DNA of 64,000 nucleotides, taken from positions 7,750,001 through 7,814,000 of the forward strand of contig CAUJLY010000001.1 of the NCBI GenBank assembly GCA_963281155.1. The letters are read 5' to 3'. Under the pieces are notes generated by a model. The model made no database searches, was not told the DNA's origin, and saw only the letters and a program-made list of their open reading frames with translations. Of the stretch, positions 1 to 10,700 are shown piece after piece (position 1 is the first letter of the stretch; every line of letters begins with the position of its first letter). Both the position numbers and the translations under genes were made by a program. Source of the DNA: Rhabditophanes sp. KR3021. Lineage: Eukaryota; Nematoda; Chromadorea; Rhabditida; Alloionematidae.

Positions 1-1913
1 TTAGACTTCCAAAAATTATACTAACTACAAAATATGCAATATTATTGTACCCTGGTAAATTAAATGCTTTACTTACTAATTATTATCACGTAATCATACA
101 TTCTTTTATCTTACCAACAATTTCTTGTCTTGACCATCAGAAAACAATGTGTCTGATCAAAATGAAGAATCAAACAACCACCACAAAAAACTAATCAAAT
201 TGACAGCACGTGATAACTTTATAGGTTTAGCCACCTTATCATCTTATACTTCTTCCTAATTTGTCCATTTCTTGTGTTTAAATCTTTTGACACAAACATT
301 GTCCCTACCATCAAAATACACTCCAATCACATTTAGTCATTAATCTTTTTGTTAAACATATGTAACTCTCTACACTTTCGCTTATCTCTTCGGAAGCATA
401 TGGACCAGAACATGATTCTTTTTTAACAGCCCCTCACCAATTAACTTCACAGTTCAACTCAAAATATAATAGTTCGCATCATCATAGGACCACGCTTGAT
501 ACAAAAAAATTAATATAATCTGAAAGAATGCATCTTGTTATTATTTTACTTACACACACGCACACCACCACTACCATTTGATACCTAAAAAACATATTTA
601 CCTTCCTTCTTTTGGGGACAGGTAAACAATTAGATTTAACATTTTTTTCTATATAACTTCAACAAAAGGAATTTTGATGAGGCCTCAAATTGTTGTTTCA
701 CATCTTATATCGCATTTTCTCCATTCAACTCTGATAAATTGAATGTTGATAGTGAGGAATAAATAAATATATCTATTGATAGCAAAATATACTCTAAAAT
801 ACATTTTAAAATACACTCTTAGGATGCTAGCAAAATATACTCTTAGGATGTTAGCAGACAGCCCCAGTTATATACCCCACGTGAGGACTAAAGACCCAAC
901 CATATAAAAGACAACTACTTCTTGTCTTTATACTCATTTTATCCAGTTAGCTGCCTCAATTTTATAAATATTTTTATTTAATATAAGCATATTTTTGGCG
1001 TGTCTAAAACATCTGTCGCTGATCTCAACCAAACTAGCTTTCTTATTGACTTAATCTTCCCAGACAATGAATATTTCCTTTTTATTTAATTGGACTAATT
1101 TTTATTTATTTATACTATTCATTAAAACGTGTCGATTTGTGATTCAAAACAAAACAAATTTCTTTTTCTTTAAATGCAAATATTTGGCTGCTTTTACATA
1201 CTTTATTTGAGAATCCCAAAAAACAACTACATCCTAATCCAACCCTTTCACAATCACATATATGCCTTAAAAAGTTTGATAAATATTTCCATTTATTCAT
1301 TATTCATCATCATTATTTTTCGCACACATTCTAAAACAGCTGAGTCCTGTGTCTGGTCTAAGATGATAAAAAAAGAAGACGCCACATTTATTTACCCAAA
1401 ACAAATATATTTTTTCAGAGATTCAAAACACACTCAATAACTTTTTCTCTCCCCTAACAACAATACAAATAATCTCTAAGTGATCTTTGAGATATTAAAA
1501 TTGATATTTGTGGTCTAAGCGGTCTAAATTGTCTTTGTCGTTTCGGTTTGTCGATTATTACCCTCAAAATGTAACAGTCTTCAAAAATATAATACAAATA
1601 TGCTACGTGTGAATGCAAATCTTTTTGCGTGCATGCTAAATCCAAACTTTTATCTTAAGGCGATTTGGTATTAGCTTTATCAAAGCTCGTCCTTGCAATA
1701 TAAATTATTTAGTTAACTGATACACATATCAAACATTTGCATACTCAAATAAAAGGACATTGCCCAAATTCCCACCTCCTTATAACTATTCTTTTAACAG
1801 TTTGCCCTTTTGTTTTTGGAAAGGTATAGGTCCCAATATTACTCGGGTCATTTTATTCATAAACACATTTCATCAAACTAATAAGTAAATTATTTTCAGA
1901 TCCAGCCATAATA
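1..1913. other. Non-coding stretch upstream of the first gene
   Basis: No convincing coding region was seen on either strand; the open frames here are short and of low-complexity AT-rich composition. The stretch is richer in C than G on the plus strand, as in several other regions upstream of plus-strand genes. It holds a short direct repeat at about 805-858 and a CACGTG palindrome near 879. An acceptor-like ttttcag lies about a dozen bases before the ATG at 1914, which suggests trans-splicing or a 5' UTR intron. Confidence 0.5.
805..858. repeat. Short direct repeat, about 25-30 bp unit
   Basis: The unit containing agcaaaatatactcttagg is present twice in immediate succession, followed by atgctagc and atgttagc respectively. 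A shorter related stretch (gcaaaatatactctaaaata) lies just upstream. It looks like a small local duplication in non-coding DNA. Confidence 0.6.
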
Positions 1914-2984
1914 ATGTCTGAATATATTATTAATTCCCCTGCAAATCAGTCTCTCTTACCATACCATGACAAGGAAAGTAATTGGGTGCATTTATTTGAC
2001 AATTTGCCCTCTTTTCCTACTACTTCCAAGGCTACTCAATTAGATCCTTTACTTTTTGCTGAAGTTATACAGAAATTTGTTCAAAACGAACCGATTAAGT
2101 ATGCGTTCGGGATGAGAGTATGTTTGGGAGTGGTATAAATAATTAATAATTCTTTTTAGAAACTCAATTACGAAGCATACTGCACCGTCCTACATTCTCT
2201 CACATTGAACCAAAAAATAAAAATTGAAATTAAATACCACTCTAATCGAATTGCCAATTCTGACCCAATATACCAAATTCAAGACTCTGTCATGAAAGAC
2301 GAAGGGGAAGCTCTCCAATTTATTAGTCTGATTTTGAGCAAAGCAAGACAAATTACCAAACTTGACATCAATATGGAGGTTTCTTCTACATCTTTTCTGG
2401 ATAGACTTTTGGAACCAGTGTTGGAAAGTGACAAAGTTTGTTTGGAGCATTTGTTGGTGAAAAGAAGATATGTTGGGCAACAGTTTGGTGTAATTATAAA
2501 GTTGATTCAGAAACATAATAGAACACTGAAGTCAATTGGGAGGATTGGATTGTCGGAAGCTATCGAGTGCTTGAACAGTGAAACCAGATTAGAAAGACTT
2601 TCCTTAATGAATTTTGACTTGATGAGGGCAGGAGTAATGGAGTCTGAGGAGTTGGATGAAGACACGAGGCAATTGATTCGAGTCCTGGCCAGACTTGGTC
2701 CTAAATTCAACCACCTCTCCTATACAACGTATTCAGGCTTTGATTTGGCTAATTCATCCTCCACTTTAATGCTAAAAAGTTGCGGTGTCATCAGTCTCCG
2801 TCTAACAATGCAAAAAGGTTCACCTATCTCGCATCGACCCTTTACCAGGTCACTCCTAGACGATTTAATCGAACTTGAACTTATCGGAGATCTGAACAAA
2901 CCGACTGAAGACTTGTCCACAATCTTCCCCAATTTAAGACATTTTCTCTACCAAAAACAAAATTTAGCAACAAGCATCAACTAA
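1914..2984 (+). CDS. Hypothetical protein, possibly F-box/LRR-like
   Basis: Two exons, 1914-2117 and 2160-2984, joined by a 42-bp intron (GT at 2118, AG ending 2159) in phase 0. They give a 342-residue protein. I do not recognise the family. Exon 2 has regularly spaced leucine-rich segments (for example LERLSLMNFDLMRAG and LIELELIGDL), which resembles the irregular leucine-rich or FTH-type region of nematode F-box proteins. A clear F-box consensus was not seen in the N-terminal 70 residues. The start is the first ATG after an acceptor-like ttttcag. Coding potential is good because the frame stays open across the intron and hydrophobic periodicity is maintained. Function is unknown; a ubiquitin-ligase adaptor role would be a guess. 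Confidence 0.65.
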
Positions 2985-3447
2985 AAAAAGAATGCGCCTC
3001 TGTACAAACAAAAGCAAGATTTCAAGAATCTTAACTGTAATATATTAATGGGAACTCTCTATTTGTAAATATACCCACATTCCACAAACCTATTTTTACC
3101 TCAAAAGAGGAGTAATAATATTTTTGTTTTTTACATTTGATTATGTGTCAGTCTTTTTAATAAAAAGTGTGTCACCATTCCAATTAAAGTCACCTTAATC
3201 CTTGACAAGCTTTGATTTTTTGCCTATTAAGATAAAAACAAAGATCCACCATATTCCAACCAAGAACAAGGAAAATTGGAGGGCTTTTCCATACCTGTCA
3301 TTACTTTAACAGAGAGTCTTCATTCATTCATTTAATTAAATTGAGTTGGCGCGAGGCACACCTTTATACTCTAAATAAGTGTCAAATTTATCGAGAAAGG
3401 AACATAACTATTTATTAATTCAAAGCTGCTATTACTTATTATTGAAG
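2985..3447. other. Intergenic, nothing recognised
   Basis: AT-rich spacer between two plus-strand genes. It holds AATAAA-like sequences (near 3160) that could serve 3' end formation of the upstream gene. No ORF, repeat or RNA gene was seen. Confidence 0.5.
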
Positions 3448-3899
3448 ATGATTGCCAGAGACCCTAATGAAGATTTAAGATCACTTTCTGGTGACATTCA
3501 ACAGCCTGCCCAAGGAATTATGACTAGTCAGGAGGCTTTGGAGAGTGTTTAGTAAGTTTATGATGGCCATCTTGAGATGCTTTGATATGTTGGATCTTAG
3601 ATAATATCCATTTTTCAGCTCACAGGGAACAGTACAACGAAGAACGATTGAAGATGTAATCTGCCGTATCCTGGATTCCCCACTCAAATCATCAACTGGC
3701 CGAGCAGACTTTATGTTTCAATCAGGCTACAACGAAACAAACATGTAAGTTTATCCTTCCTATTTTCAAAATAATAATATCTTGATCCAGTCAAAACCGT
3801 TATGTCAATCGCAAACTCGATCTCAGTACTTCCTTCACAAACAGCCAAGGTAGTAACAACAACGAAAACGCCAATACCGAAGATTCTACCAAAAAATAG
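3448..3899 (+). CDS. Small hypothetical protein, three exons
   Basis: Exons 3448-3551, 3619-3744 and 3791-3899 are linked by introns with GTAAGT donors and tttttcag/gatccag acceptors. The phases agree (2, then 2), and the spliced frame is 112 codons ending in TAG. The structure is convincing because each exon alone is closed by stops while the splice sites restore one frame. The product is polar, with a central segment QRRTIEDVICRILDSPLKSS and an Asn/Ser-rich tail (GSNNNENANTEDSTKK). It has no signal peptide, membrane segment or known motif. I do not recognise the family. The C-terminus looks disordered, and the middle may form a helix for protein or nucleic-acid contact (inference). Confidence 0.6.
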
Positions 3900-4197
3900 G
3901 TTCCATTTTAAAGTACCTTTCACACTCACAACATTATATTTATAAATATTACCTGCAAATATATATTAATGTACGTAACACATCACTATTAATTCTTCAC
4001 TTATTATTTATTTATATCGTTTATTGGAATTAAATAAAAGATTAATACAACTTTGTTCGTGATTTTGTTCTTTTTTAGTATTTTGGGCTGACTTGCCTCA
4101 AATTGTTCTGAGTCATATTTGATTTAGACCAAAGCGTAACTTAATTCATGCAACGTTTTATTTAGTCGAGTTAGTTCAAACAATTAATAGTAGAACG
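3900..4197. other. Intergenic, nothing recognised
   Basis: AT-rich, with a possible AATAAA at about 4032. No gene seen. Confidence 0.4.
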
Positions 4198-4378
4198 TTA
4201 ATTAAGAAAAACTTTTTTGATTTCAATTCTTGGAAAAGGATCGATTGGCATGGGATTGACGTGAGCATTAGAATCTAATACTTGGATTCCATAAGCATAA
4301 ACTATTAATTCCTTTTTACTAGGATTGATTTTGGCTTGTAGAAATATGCTATCATTAACAAATACATTCCGAATTGCT
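4198..4378 (-). CDS. Orphan terminal-exon-like ORF
   Basis: On the minus strand a good acceptor (ttatttttag) is followed by an open frame encoding about 60 residues, ending FPRIEIKKVFLN and a stop at 4198. The segment has coding-like composition, including IFLQAKINPSKKELIVYAYG. No convincing upstream exon with a start codon was found before the cystatin gene at 4520. It could be the last exon of a partly lost gene, an alternative 3' exon of a neighbour, or chance. Not recognised; low confidence. Confidence 0.25.
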
Positions 4379-4519
4379 CTAAAAATAAGAAGTCTATTAA
4401 TTATAACTTTTAAACAAAGCAGAGTTTTATTCAAATTATACAAAGAGCAATTTATAAAAATATTTAAATAGCCAAATGAATTTATCAAATAATATCAGTT
4501 TATTTATTGTTTAGAAGAA

Positions 4520-5002
4520 TTAAATTTGTTTGAATCCAGTGATAGTAATTTTCTCAAAGTTCGATTCCCACGGTTTGGTCCAAACTTTAATGAAAACTAA
4601 TTGTTGTTTTCCATTAACAATGGGTTTAAGCTGAGTGCAATTTACATTTTGAAATGAAACTTTATTTTTCATGACATTTGTTTCTCCAACCCTAAATTGG
4701 ATATTATGAAGAGACCCTGAAACGATTTTACTCTTAGCAGAAGTAACTGCGATAAATGAGTAATAGAATCTGTCATTCGATTCAAGATTAAAAGTTTTAG
4801 TAGCTTTTTTGGCATATTCGATTATGGTAGGACTGGTGACCAGTTGTTCTGTCCATCCTCCAACCATGTGGTGTTCAGTTATGTCGGGATTTAATTTAAT
4901 TTTTTCTGCACGGTGAATGGTTGTTTCTGCAACCGGCTCAGTTGCTAATGTCATGTCCGTAAATATCGCAATAGTTGCAACAGCTAGAATGATGAATTTC
5001 AT
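4520..5002 (-). CDS. Secreted cystatin (cysteine protease inhibitor), divergent
   Basis: A single-exon 160-residue protein with an N-terminal signal peptide (MKFIILAVATIAIFTDMTLA). The cystatin fold is marked by the MVGGW glycine region, the central KIVSG loop and the KPW loop near the C-terminus. Cystatins wedge these three elements into the active site of papain-like proteases. In this copy the usual Gln of the QxVxG loop is Lys, so inhibition may be altered (inference). About 20 extra residues separate the signal peptide from the domain, compared with the paralogue at 6254. There is only one Cys in the mature domain, so the disulfides of classical type-2 cystatins are absent. An upstream in-frame ATG at 5134 was rejected because ttttttag lies a few bases before 5002 and fits a splice or trans-splice acceptor. 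It is part of a tandem cluster. Confidence 0.85.
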   Translation of the reverse strand: MKFIILAVATIAIFTDMTLATEPVAETTIHRAEKIKLNPDITEHHMVGGWTEQLVTSPTIIEYAKKATKTFNLESNDRFYYSFIAVTSAKSKIVSGSLHNIQFRVGETNVMKNKVSFQNVNCTQLKPIVNGKQQLVFIKVWTKPWESNFEKITITGFKQI

Positions 5003-5469
5003 TGCAGATCTAAAAAGGATTGAATATTTAGTAAAAATGTTAACAAAGTCAACGCATTTATTCTGAATAATGTTACCAAAAATGAACGTATTTATACTAA
5101 TAAAATTACCAATTAGCATTCCAATAACCAACACTGCTGCAAAAACTCAATCAGTAGGATTATCTTATAAAAACGTCAATCAGCAGGATTATTTCATGGA
5201 TAAATTGTGTACAAAAATGATTATCGTATAAATATGTTTTTTCATGGTTTAAGCATTTTTATTTTGATGTTGTGCCAATTCTAGATGTGGCTTCTTATTT
5301 ATTTTCATTAATCCAAGTATGCAATCATTATCATGTTAAATGTGTGATCTATAATGTTTACTTTTATAGGCAGCAGTTTAAAAATTGTGTTATTCACAAC
5401 AAATGTTCATATTAACAAATAGTATATTAACTAATATTATTGCACAGATCATTTTATAAAAGTTATTTA
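5003..5469. other. Intergenic within cystatin cluster
   Basis: AT-rich sequence between the cystatin gene and the decayed copy. It holds TATA-like cttataaaaac at about 5164 and no other gene. Confidence 0.4.
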
Positions 5470-5860
5470 ATCAAGTTGGTTACATAGTTAACAGAGTTCC
5501 GTGTATTATGGTATCCATCTTTGAAGACATTTAGTTCCTTAAATGTTATTTCCTCAAAATCTCCCATGAATTTAGGCCAAACCTTGACAGTTAGGAATTG
5601 TCATTTTCCATTGAAAGTAGTCTTAACTTTGTCATGTTTACATTTTTATGTGAAACATCATTTTCACCAACCTTAAATCTAATTTTATAAAGTGATTCGC
5701 AACAATGAGAGCATCGGCTAAAAAATATCAAATAATCTGAAGTAGATTATAGAATTTGGTCAAAGATTGGTGAATTACTCCTGAATCTGCCACCCTTTGC
5801 TTTTCACATCTAAACATATTGTGTTCGTTGTTTCTGCATTCAATTTGGTTGTTCTACACG
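5470..5860 (-). pseudogene. Decayed cystatin copy
   Basis: The minus strand reads as fragments clearly related to the neighbouring cystatins: a remnant starting EHN-MF where the intact genes have EHxMVGGW, then VGENDVSHKNVNMTKLR, then DFEEITFKELNV. They lie in different frames, with in-frame stops between them. The MVGGW glycines and the PW loop have been lost. No single frame covers the domain, so this is best read as a pseudogene of the tandem array. A sequencing fault is unlikely because several frame changes and motif losses coexist. The surrounding non-coding DNA has no start codon in a suitable place. Confidence 0.8.
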
Positions 5861-6253
5861 CGGTCTACTTGTTTCTGGAGTCATTTATTTTTTACATGGG
5901 AATTAATTGCTTATTCAATTGGTGATGATGTCATATTCTTATATATTATAATAGATGTACGATTGTTTGTGCCGATACATTCTTTGGTTTTATAATTTGT
6001 CGTTAAAAAATATATTTATTTTGTTTAAACACAACATTAAGACATGTTAAAATAATGATAACTAAGAACTACTTTTATTGGCAGGTTTGGGGAATACGTG
6101 TTGCACCAAGCATCACTAAGACAATCATAACAAGAAGTAATTGAGTCTGTACGTGAAGATGTTGTTCAATTTAATAGACAAATGAATTTACAAAAAGAAT
6201 TTATTTAATCAATGTTTATTAAACAATTAATGGAGATAATGATGTTGTGATAT
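5861..6253. other. Intergenic within cystatin cluster
   Basis: AT-rich. The sequence just beyond the pseudogene 5' end may be a decayed signal-peptide exon or promoter, but no frame can be followed. Nothing else recognised. Confidence 0.4.
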
Positions 6254-6667
6254 TTAGACAGACTTCACTCCTTCAATAGTAATTTCCTCGAAATCTTCCC
6301 ATGGCTTAGACCAAATCTTGACAGTTACCAATTGTTGTTTTCCATTAGGAGTAGCCTTAAGTGTTTCATGCTTGACATTTTCATGGGCAACTTCGTTCTT
6401 CTTGACGTCAGTTTCTCCAACCTTCAATTGAATTTCGTAAAGGGACCCGGCGACAACTTGGGACTTGGCTGAAACAACGTCGATTAACCCATGGTACACA
6501 GCAGCATTTGATTGCTGGTTGAATGTGTTGGTCGCTTTGTGGGCTAATTTGATGACGTCTGGGTCAGTAACTGACTGGGTTTTCCATCCTCCGACCATGT
6601 GTTCTTGTTCTCCGGACATACTAGCAAGTGATACGATAGTTGCGATAACTAAAATGGTCAATTTCAT
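6254..6667 (-). CDS. Secreted cystatin
   Basis: A single-exon 137-residue protein: signal peptide (about residues 1-18), then a cystatin domain. All three inhibitory elements are present: MVGGW at the N-terminus, QVVAG in the central loop and KPW near the C-terminus. This is therefore the canonical member of the local family and a likely inhibitor of papain-like cysteine proteases. It may be secreted to the gut, to reproductive tissue or to the outside; the sequence does not say which. The mature domain has no cysteines, unlike classical type-2 cystatins. The start at 6667 follows an acceptor-like ctattacag, and the ATG at 6691 would spoil the signal peptide. It is paralogous to the genes at 4520 and 5470. 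Confidence 0.9.
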   Translation of the reverse strand: MKLTILVIATIVSLASMSGEQEHMVGGWKTQSVTDPDVIKLAHKATNTFNQQSNAAVYHGLIDVVSAKSQVVAGSLYEIQLKVGETDVKKNEVAHENVKHETLKATPNGKQQLVTVKIWSKPWEDFEEITIEGVKSV

Positions 6668-7304
6668 TGTAGAGCTGTAATAGAAATACAAAAGCGATTA
6701 TTATTTAGTTAAACGAAATTATATAATGATAACACAATAACAAAACTAAGTATTTATACTTGGAAAAGACATGGTAAGGTTAACAGACAACAGTCCCATC
6801 CACTCATCAAACCTATAAATAATTGTATTTTCTAAAGTTGTGGCGTCAACAAAGATACACCGTTGATGTGAAATATTATAAGAAGCTTAGTAAGAAGATC
6901 AATCAAATTACTGCTTTTGTGCCTTTTAGTTGGCAAGGTGATTTAGTAGCACAAATATAAATTAATGGTTGTTTTACAAATGGGTATCTTCTTTTGGGCT
7001 GGGGCGAGCTTTTATAGGCAACTAAAAGTCAGATTATTGTGTTTATTATAAAAGGCGTACTATCAATAAAAGGGACGTGTGATATGTGAGTGTATTTTGG
7101 TGGGGTTGTATGCTGATAATAAAGAGAAATAGGGGACAAAACAGTTTTTGATTTTGAAAACAAAGGACAGATGTTGTTGTTTACGCGATAGAGAGCAAAA
7201 GAAGAAAGTTGATTGTGTTTAAGAGCATATGACATACGGTGACGCTTGACCATTACCATTCGCAGTAAGAGGTTGGGTTGTTTTCGGAAAAAATAATGTA
7301 GCCG
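6668..7304. other. Intergenic, promoter side of cystatin
   Basis: Upstream of the minus-strand cystatin. It contains a TGATAA motif (plus-strand orientation, about 6727) that could bind a GATA factor. An antisense 105-codon open frame at 7029-7346 has no recognisable domain and overlaps the repeat that follows, so it is not called. Confidence 0.4.
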
Positions 7305-7565
7305 ACATGAGTCATTCAAAAAGTTAGATGATTTACGTTGGTTCAAACTAATTCGGAGAAGTGAGTCATATCAATTTAATTAGGTAACTTATGTTGGTCT
7401 CATGCAAATGAATAGAAGTAAGTTATATCAAAAGCTAGATGGTTTATTTTGTGTGAATCAAATTAAGAAATGTGAGTCAGATCAAAGGTTATGTAATGTA
7501 CGTACATTTCAAATGAATAAACAATTGTGAGTCAGATCAAAGTTTAGGTTATTTATTTTGATTGT
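7305..7565. repeat. Degenerate 55-bp minisatellite with TGAGTCA motifs
   Basis: About five diverged copies of a roughly 55-bp unit lie in tandem between the xrn-2 3' end and the cystatin promoter. The best-preserved part is TGAGTCA followed by a short A/T-rich stretch containing atcaaa. TGAGTCA occurs at 7308, 7362, 7473 and 7528, and a degenerate TAAGTTA at 7419 fills the gap. The spacings are therefore 54, 57, 54 and 55 bp. TGAGTCA is the consensus AP-1 (Fos/Jun) site. Regulation of the neighbours is an inference; it may simply be a decaying repeat. Confidence 0.7.
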
Positions 7566-7727
7566 ATATAAAATGATTCATATTTTTTCAATTCTTTACA
7601 ATAACAAAAAGATATATTTTTGATCCCTTAAACAAACAATAATAGTCATTTCTCAATCTAATTCATTTAGTGGTTTGTTATGATATAAAAATATAAGCAT
7701 ATATGAGGTGAAAAGCAAGTTAGAATT
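7566..7727. other. xrn-2 3' flank
   Basis: AT-rich sequence after the xrn-2 stop codon on the minus strand. It probably contains the 3' UTR and polyadenylation signals. Confidence 0.4.
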
Positions 7728-10700
7728 TTAGAGATGTTCTTTGTTGAGGGGTTTTCTGGTATAAGGAGCGGCGACTTTGGAATAGAGGGAGTTGTGGTGA
7801 TGGTTGCGGCGTCCGTTTTTGGGTCCTTGATAATGATAGGAGACATTGTTTGGGTAGGCTAAAAGATTTGTGTTGATGAATGGCAATTTATTTGAGAAGA
7901 AGGGATTTTCATCGTTTTGGTAGCTGTTTTTGCTGGCATACATGGAGAATGCATCTTGATCTCGTTGTTGATAGTAGAGATAATTGTCGTTATTAAGTTG
8001 TGGGATTTGTTCATAAAATTGGTAATCCTTAAAATGTTGGGCAAGAACACTAGCACCTCTCAACAAATGGCATGGATATTGGTAATAGTCCGAAAAGCAA
8101 GGATCTCTGTAAGAAGCCATTCCACAAGTATTTGAAAAATCTTTGCAGAAAGAAGCCTTGATTGGAGAGTAGTAAGGATGTCCAGGATGAACAGCATTTC
8201 TCTTTCTACTCACTTGTCCGGCCATCCCATTAACCATTTGAGGAAATAGATCGATCCAAGTGTTAGATTGAGAATGTTTTCCAACATAAAGAAGTTCAAT
8301 AAATTTGAACAAAGGATGAGTTGCTGAGACGAACAAACAATTTTGCCCGAACGTGTTTCTTCTTGTTTGATCAGGAGTCAATTGACAGGAGTAATTGCCA
8401 AGGCAGTTGACTAACTTTTCATGATCAACAAAAGGAATTAAAGCAATGCCCTGGTAGGCTTTTGGTTTTCCATTCAAGTCGATTTTAAAGCTTCTAGGGT
8501 ACATTTCACAAATTCCTGATCTATCACCTGTCATCAATCGTCTCCAACATCCCGGAACCAAATCAACTGAAGAAGGAGGACAAACAGCCATCAATTGTTG
8601 AAGAGGCTTAAGTGGCTTAGAGTTCTTCTTAAAAGCAATTTCACAATGTTCCAACTTAGCAAGATCAGAGGCAAATGGTGCATAATGATAAGGATAAAAC
8701 CAATCCCATGATGGACATTCACAATAATAATACTTTAAGATCCAAGTTAATCCTTCCATGTAGGCTTGAGCTACTTGTTTTCTCAATTCAGGGCCGGTGT
8801 CGTCATAGTCTTCTCCATACTTGATCTGGGCAAAGCGATGATTAATATGATAACGTAATAATTTTTAATGATATTATAAAATAAATTTGAAAAAAATCCT
8901 CTTTTAAGAAGGCATTGATGGGAAGAGCGTTTTGCTCGATGTTTAAATAACTTAGTCTTTTTGAAATCACCTTCCTTGGTTTTATCAAGCCAAGACTTCA
9001 GAGAATTAGTTGTTTGCATTAAAGAAGTAGGGAATAAGAAGGCTAAGGATATTGTCTATTCAAGCTACTGTCCACATTGTGATTGTAGAATGAAGTCAAA
9101 TGGGCACATATTATACATAAGCTGTAGACATCTAAGAATAAAAGCTGCAATTTCGAATGAAGAATTGAAAGGTCAACCAAACGAGTATATTGGCCATAAG
9201 TTTTGGGAAGCAGCTGTAGGTTTAAATATTTCAACCAAGTAAGTATTTCTAACGAAGTTAGTGAGACAATTAAAAAAAGATAAGCGATTGTGTGGTGTCG
9301 AGAGATTTGGTGTTCATTTATCAAGTGTCTAACTTCACTATTCAACATTCATCCCCTTGGACCCCAAAAAACGAAGATGATGAATATCTGGGAAATAAGG
9401 CAAATTGCTGCTTTCTATCTCGATGAATTGACCGTAATGGAGCTAGAATATTCTGTCACATTGGAGTTTCAAGATATTTAAAAAACAACGGCGCATCAGG
9501 TCAATCTAACGATCAGATGCTGAAAAACATCCTGTGATTGTAACTCGAATCTCAAATATCACTCTCGACGAAATACATTTGTGTTTAAAGGATATCACTC
9601 AATAATATTTTGTTTACTTGCACTATTTTGCCTCTTTTTAATCAATGCTTTCATATTCATTATCCTTGACTGTTTTTTAAATTACCTCATAAAAACGATC
9701 TTCCCATCCTGGAAGATGCAACTTGATTGTATCCTCTTCGTCGTCTACACCAAGTTGAGGTTCTTTGTCTAGTTGATTAATAATTCCATGTGCCAATCTA
9801 TTTTGATTCAGTATCAAGATCAGTCTGTTTTGGGTCGATTCCTTTGTTTCAGAGTCAACATCCTCAGGCACAATCTTGTAGCGAAGAGCTTTGATCAAGT
9901 CAATCTTTTCAGGCGTAACAACGGAAATCAAAGGTTTTCCTGTATTCTTATTGAACTGGTTGTACCTTGGATTGCGATAAGAGACAACCCTGTGTTTGCT
10001 TCTCTCATTGTTTCGTCTCTTGAAAATGTCATCCTCCATGGTGCTTAATTCCTTCATCATCAAATTAAATTTGCCATGATCAAAAGTTCCATTATTGGTG
10101 AGGTAAATGTCGTCTCCGAAGTCTTTCAACTTATACAACTTAATCAACTTTTCAATGGCGCCTTCTCTAATTTGCAACGACATCAATGACGGAAAGAAGT
10201 CATTTCCAACTAAAAAAATAAGGAAAACCCAATCATCAATTATTCTTTCCAAGTCGAATGTCTTTCCAGAATCTAATGTAGGAATAAAATCTTCTTCCAA
10301 GTATTCACGAAGAATGGGCAATCTAACAAAGATGAAGTTACATTGTCTTTGAATGCGGTAAAAGTTAGAAGTGTTGTGGTGAGAATTGAACGATTGAATA
10401 CCACCCTCACAATCTTTCAACTCGTGTCCAGCCTTATGACACAGTTCACACATTTTAGGAGCATTTGGTGCAAGATGTTCTCTAATGATAGTAACATTAG
10501 TTTCATGCGTAGTTAGCCCAAGCATAATGAGGTCAGCATCGGATCCACACAAACAATGAGAAGTATTGGGATCGTGGCTTGGACTGGCACGTTGTTTTCT
10601 GATAAAAGACATAATCTTATGTTCGCCCTCACCAACGACGGAAGCATCAGAGAAGATGACGGTGATGCCGTTCCAGGCTCTTTCAGATTTGAGTTTGCGA

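Noticed and set aside
1174..1440. Open frame of 88 codons near the start of the window
   Set aside because: Low-complexity, no motif and no supporting splice or promoter signal.
7029..7346. Minus-strand 105-codon frame between xrn-2 and cystatin
   Set aside because: It overlaps the minisatellite and shows no domain; repeats often leave long open frames by chance.
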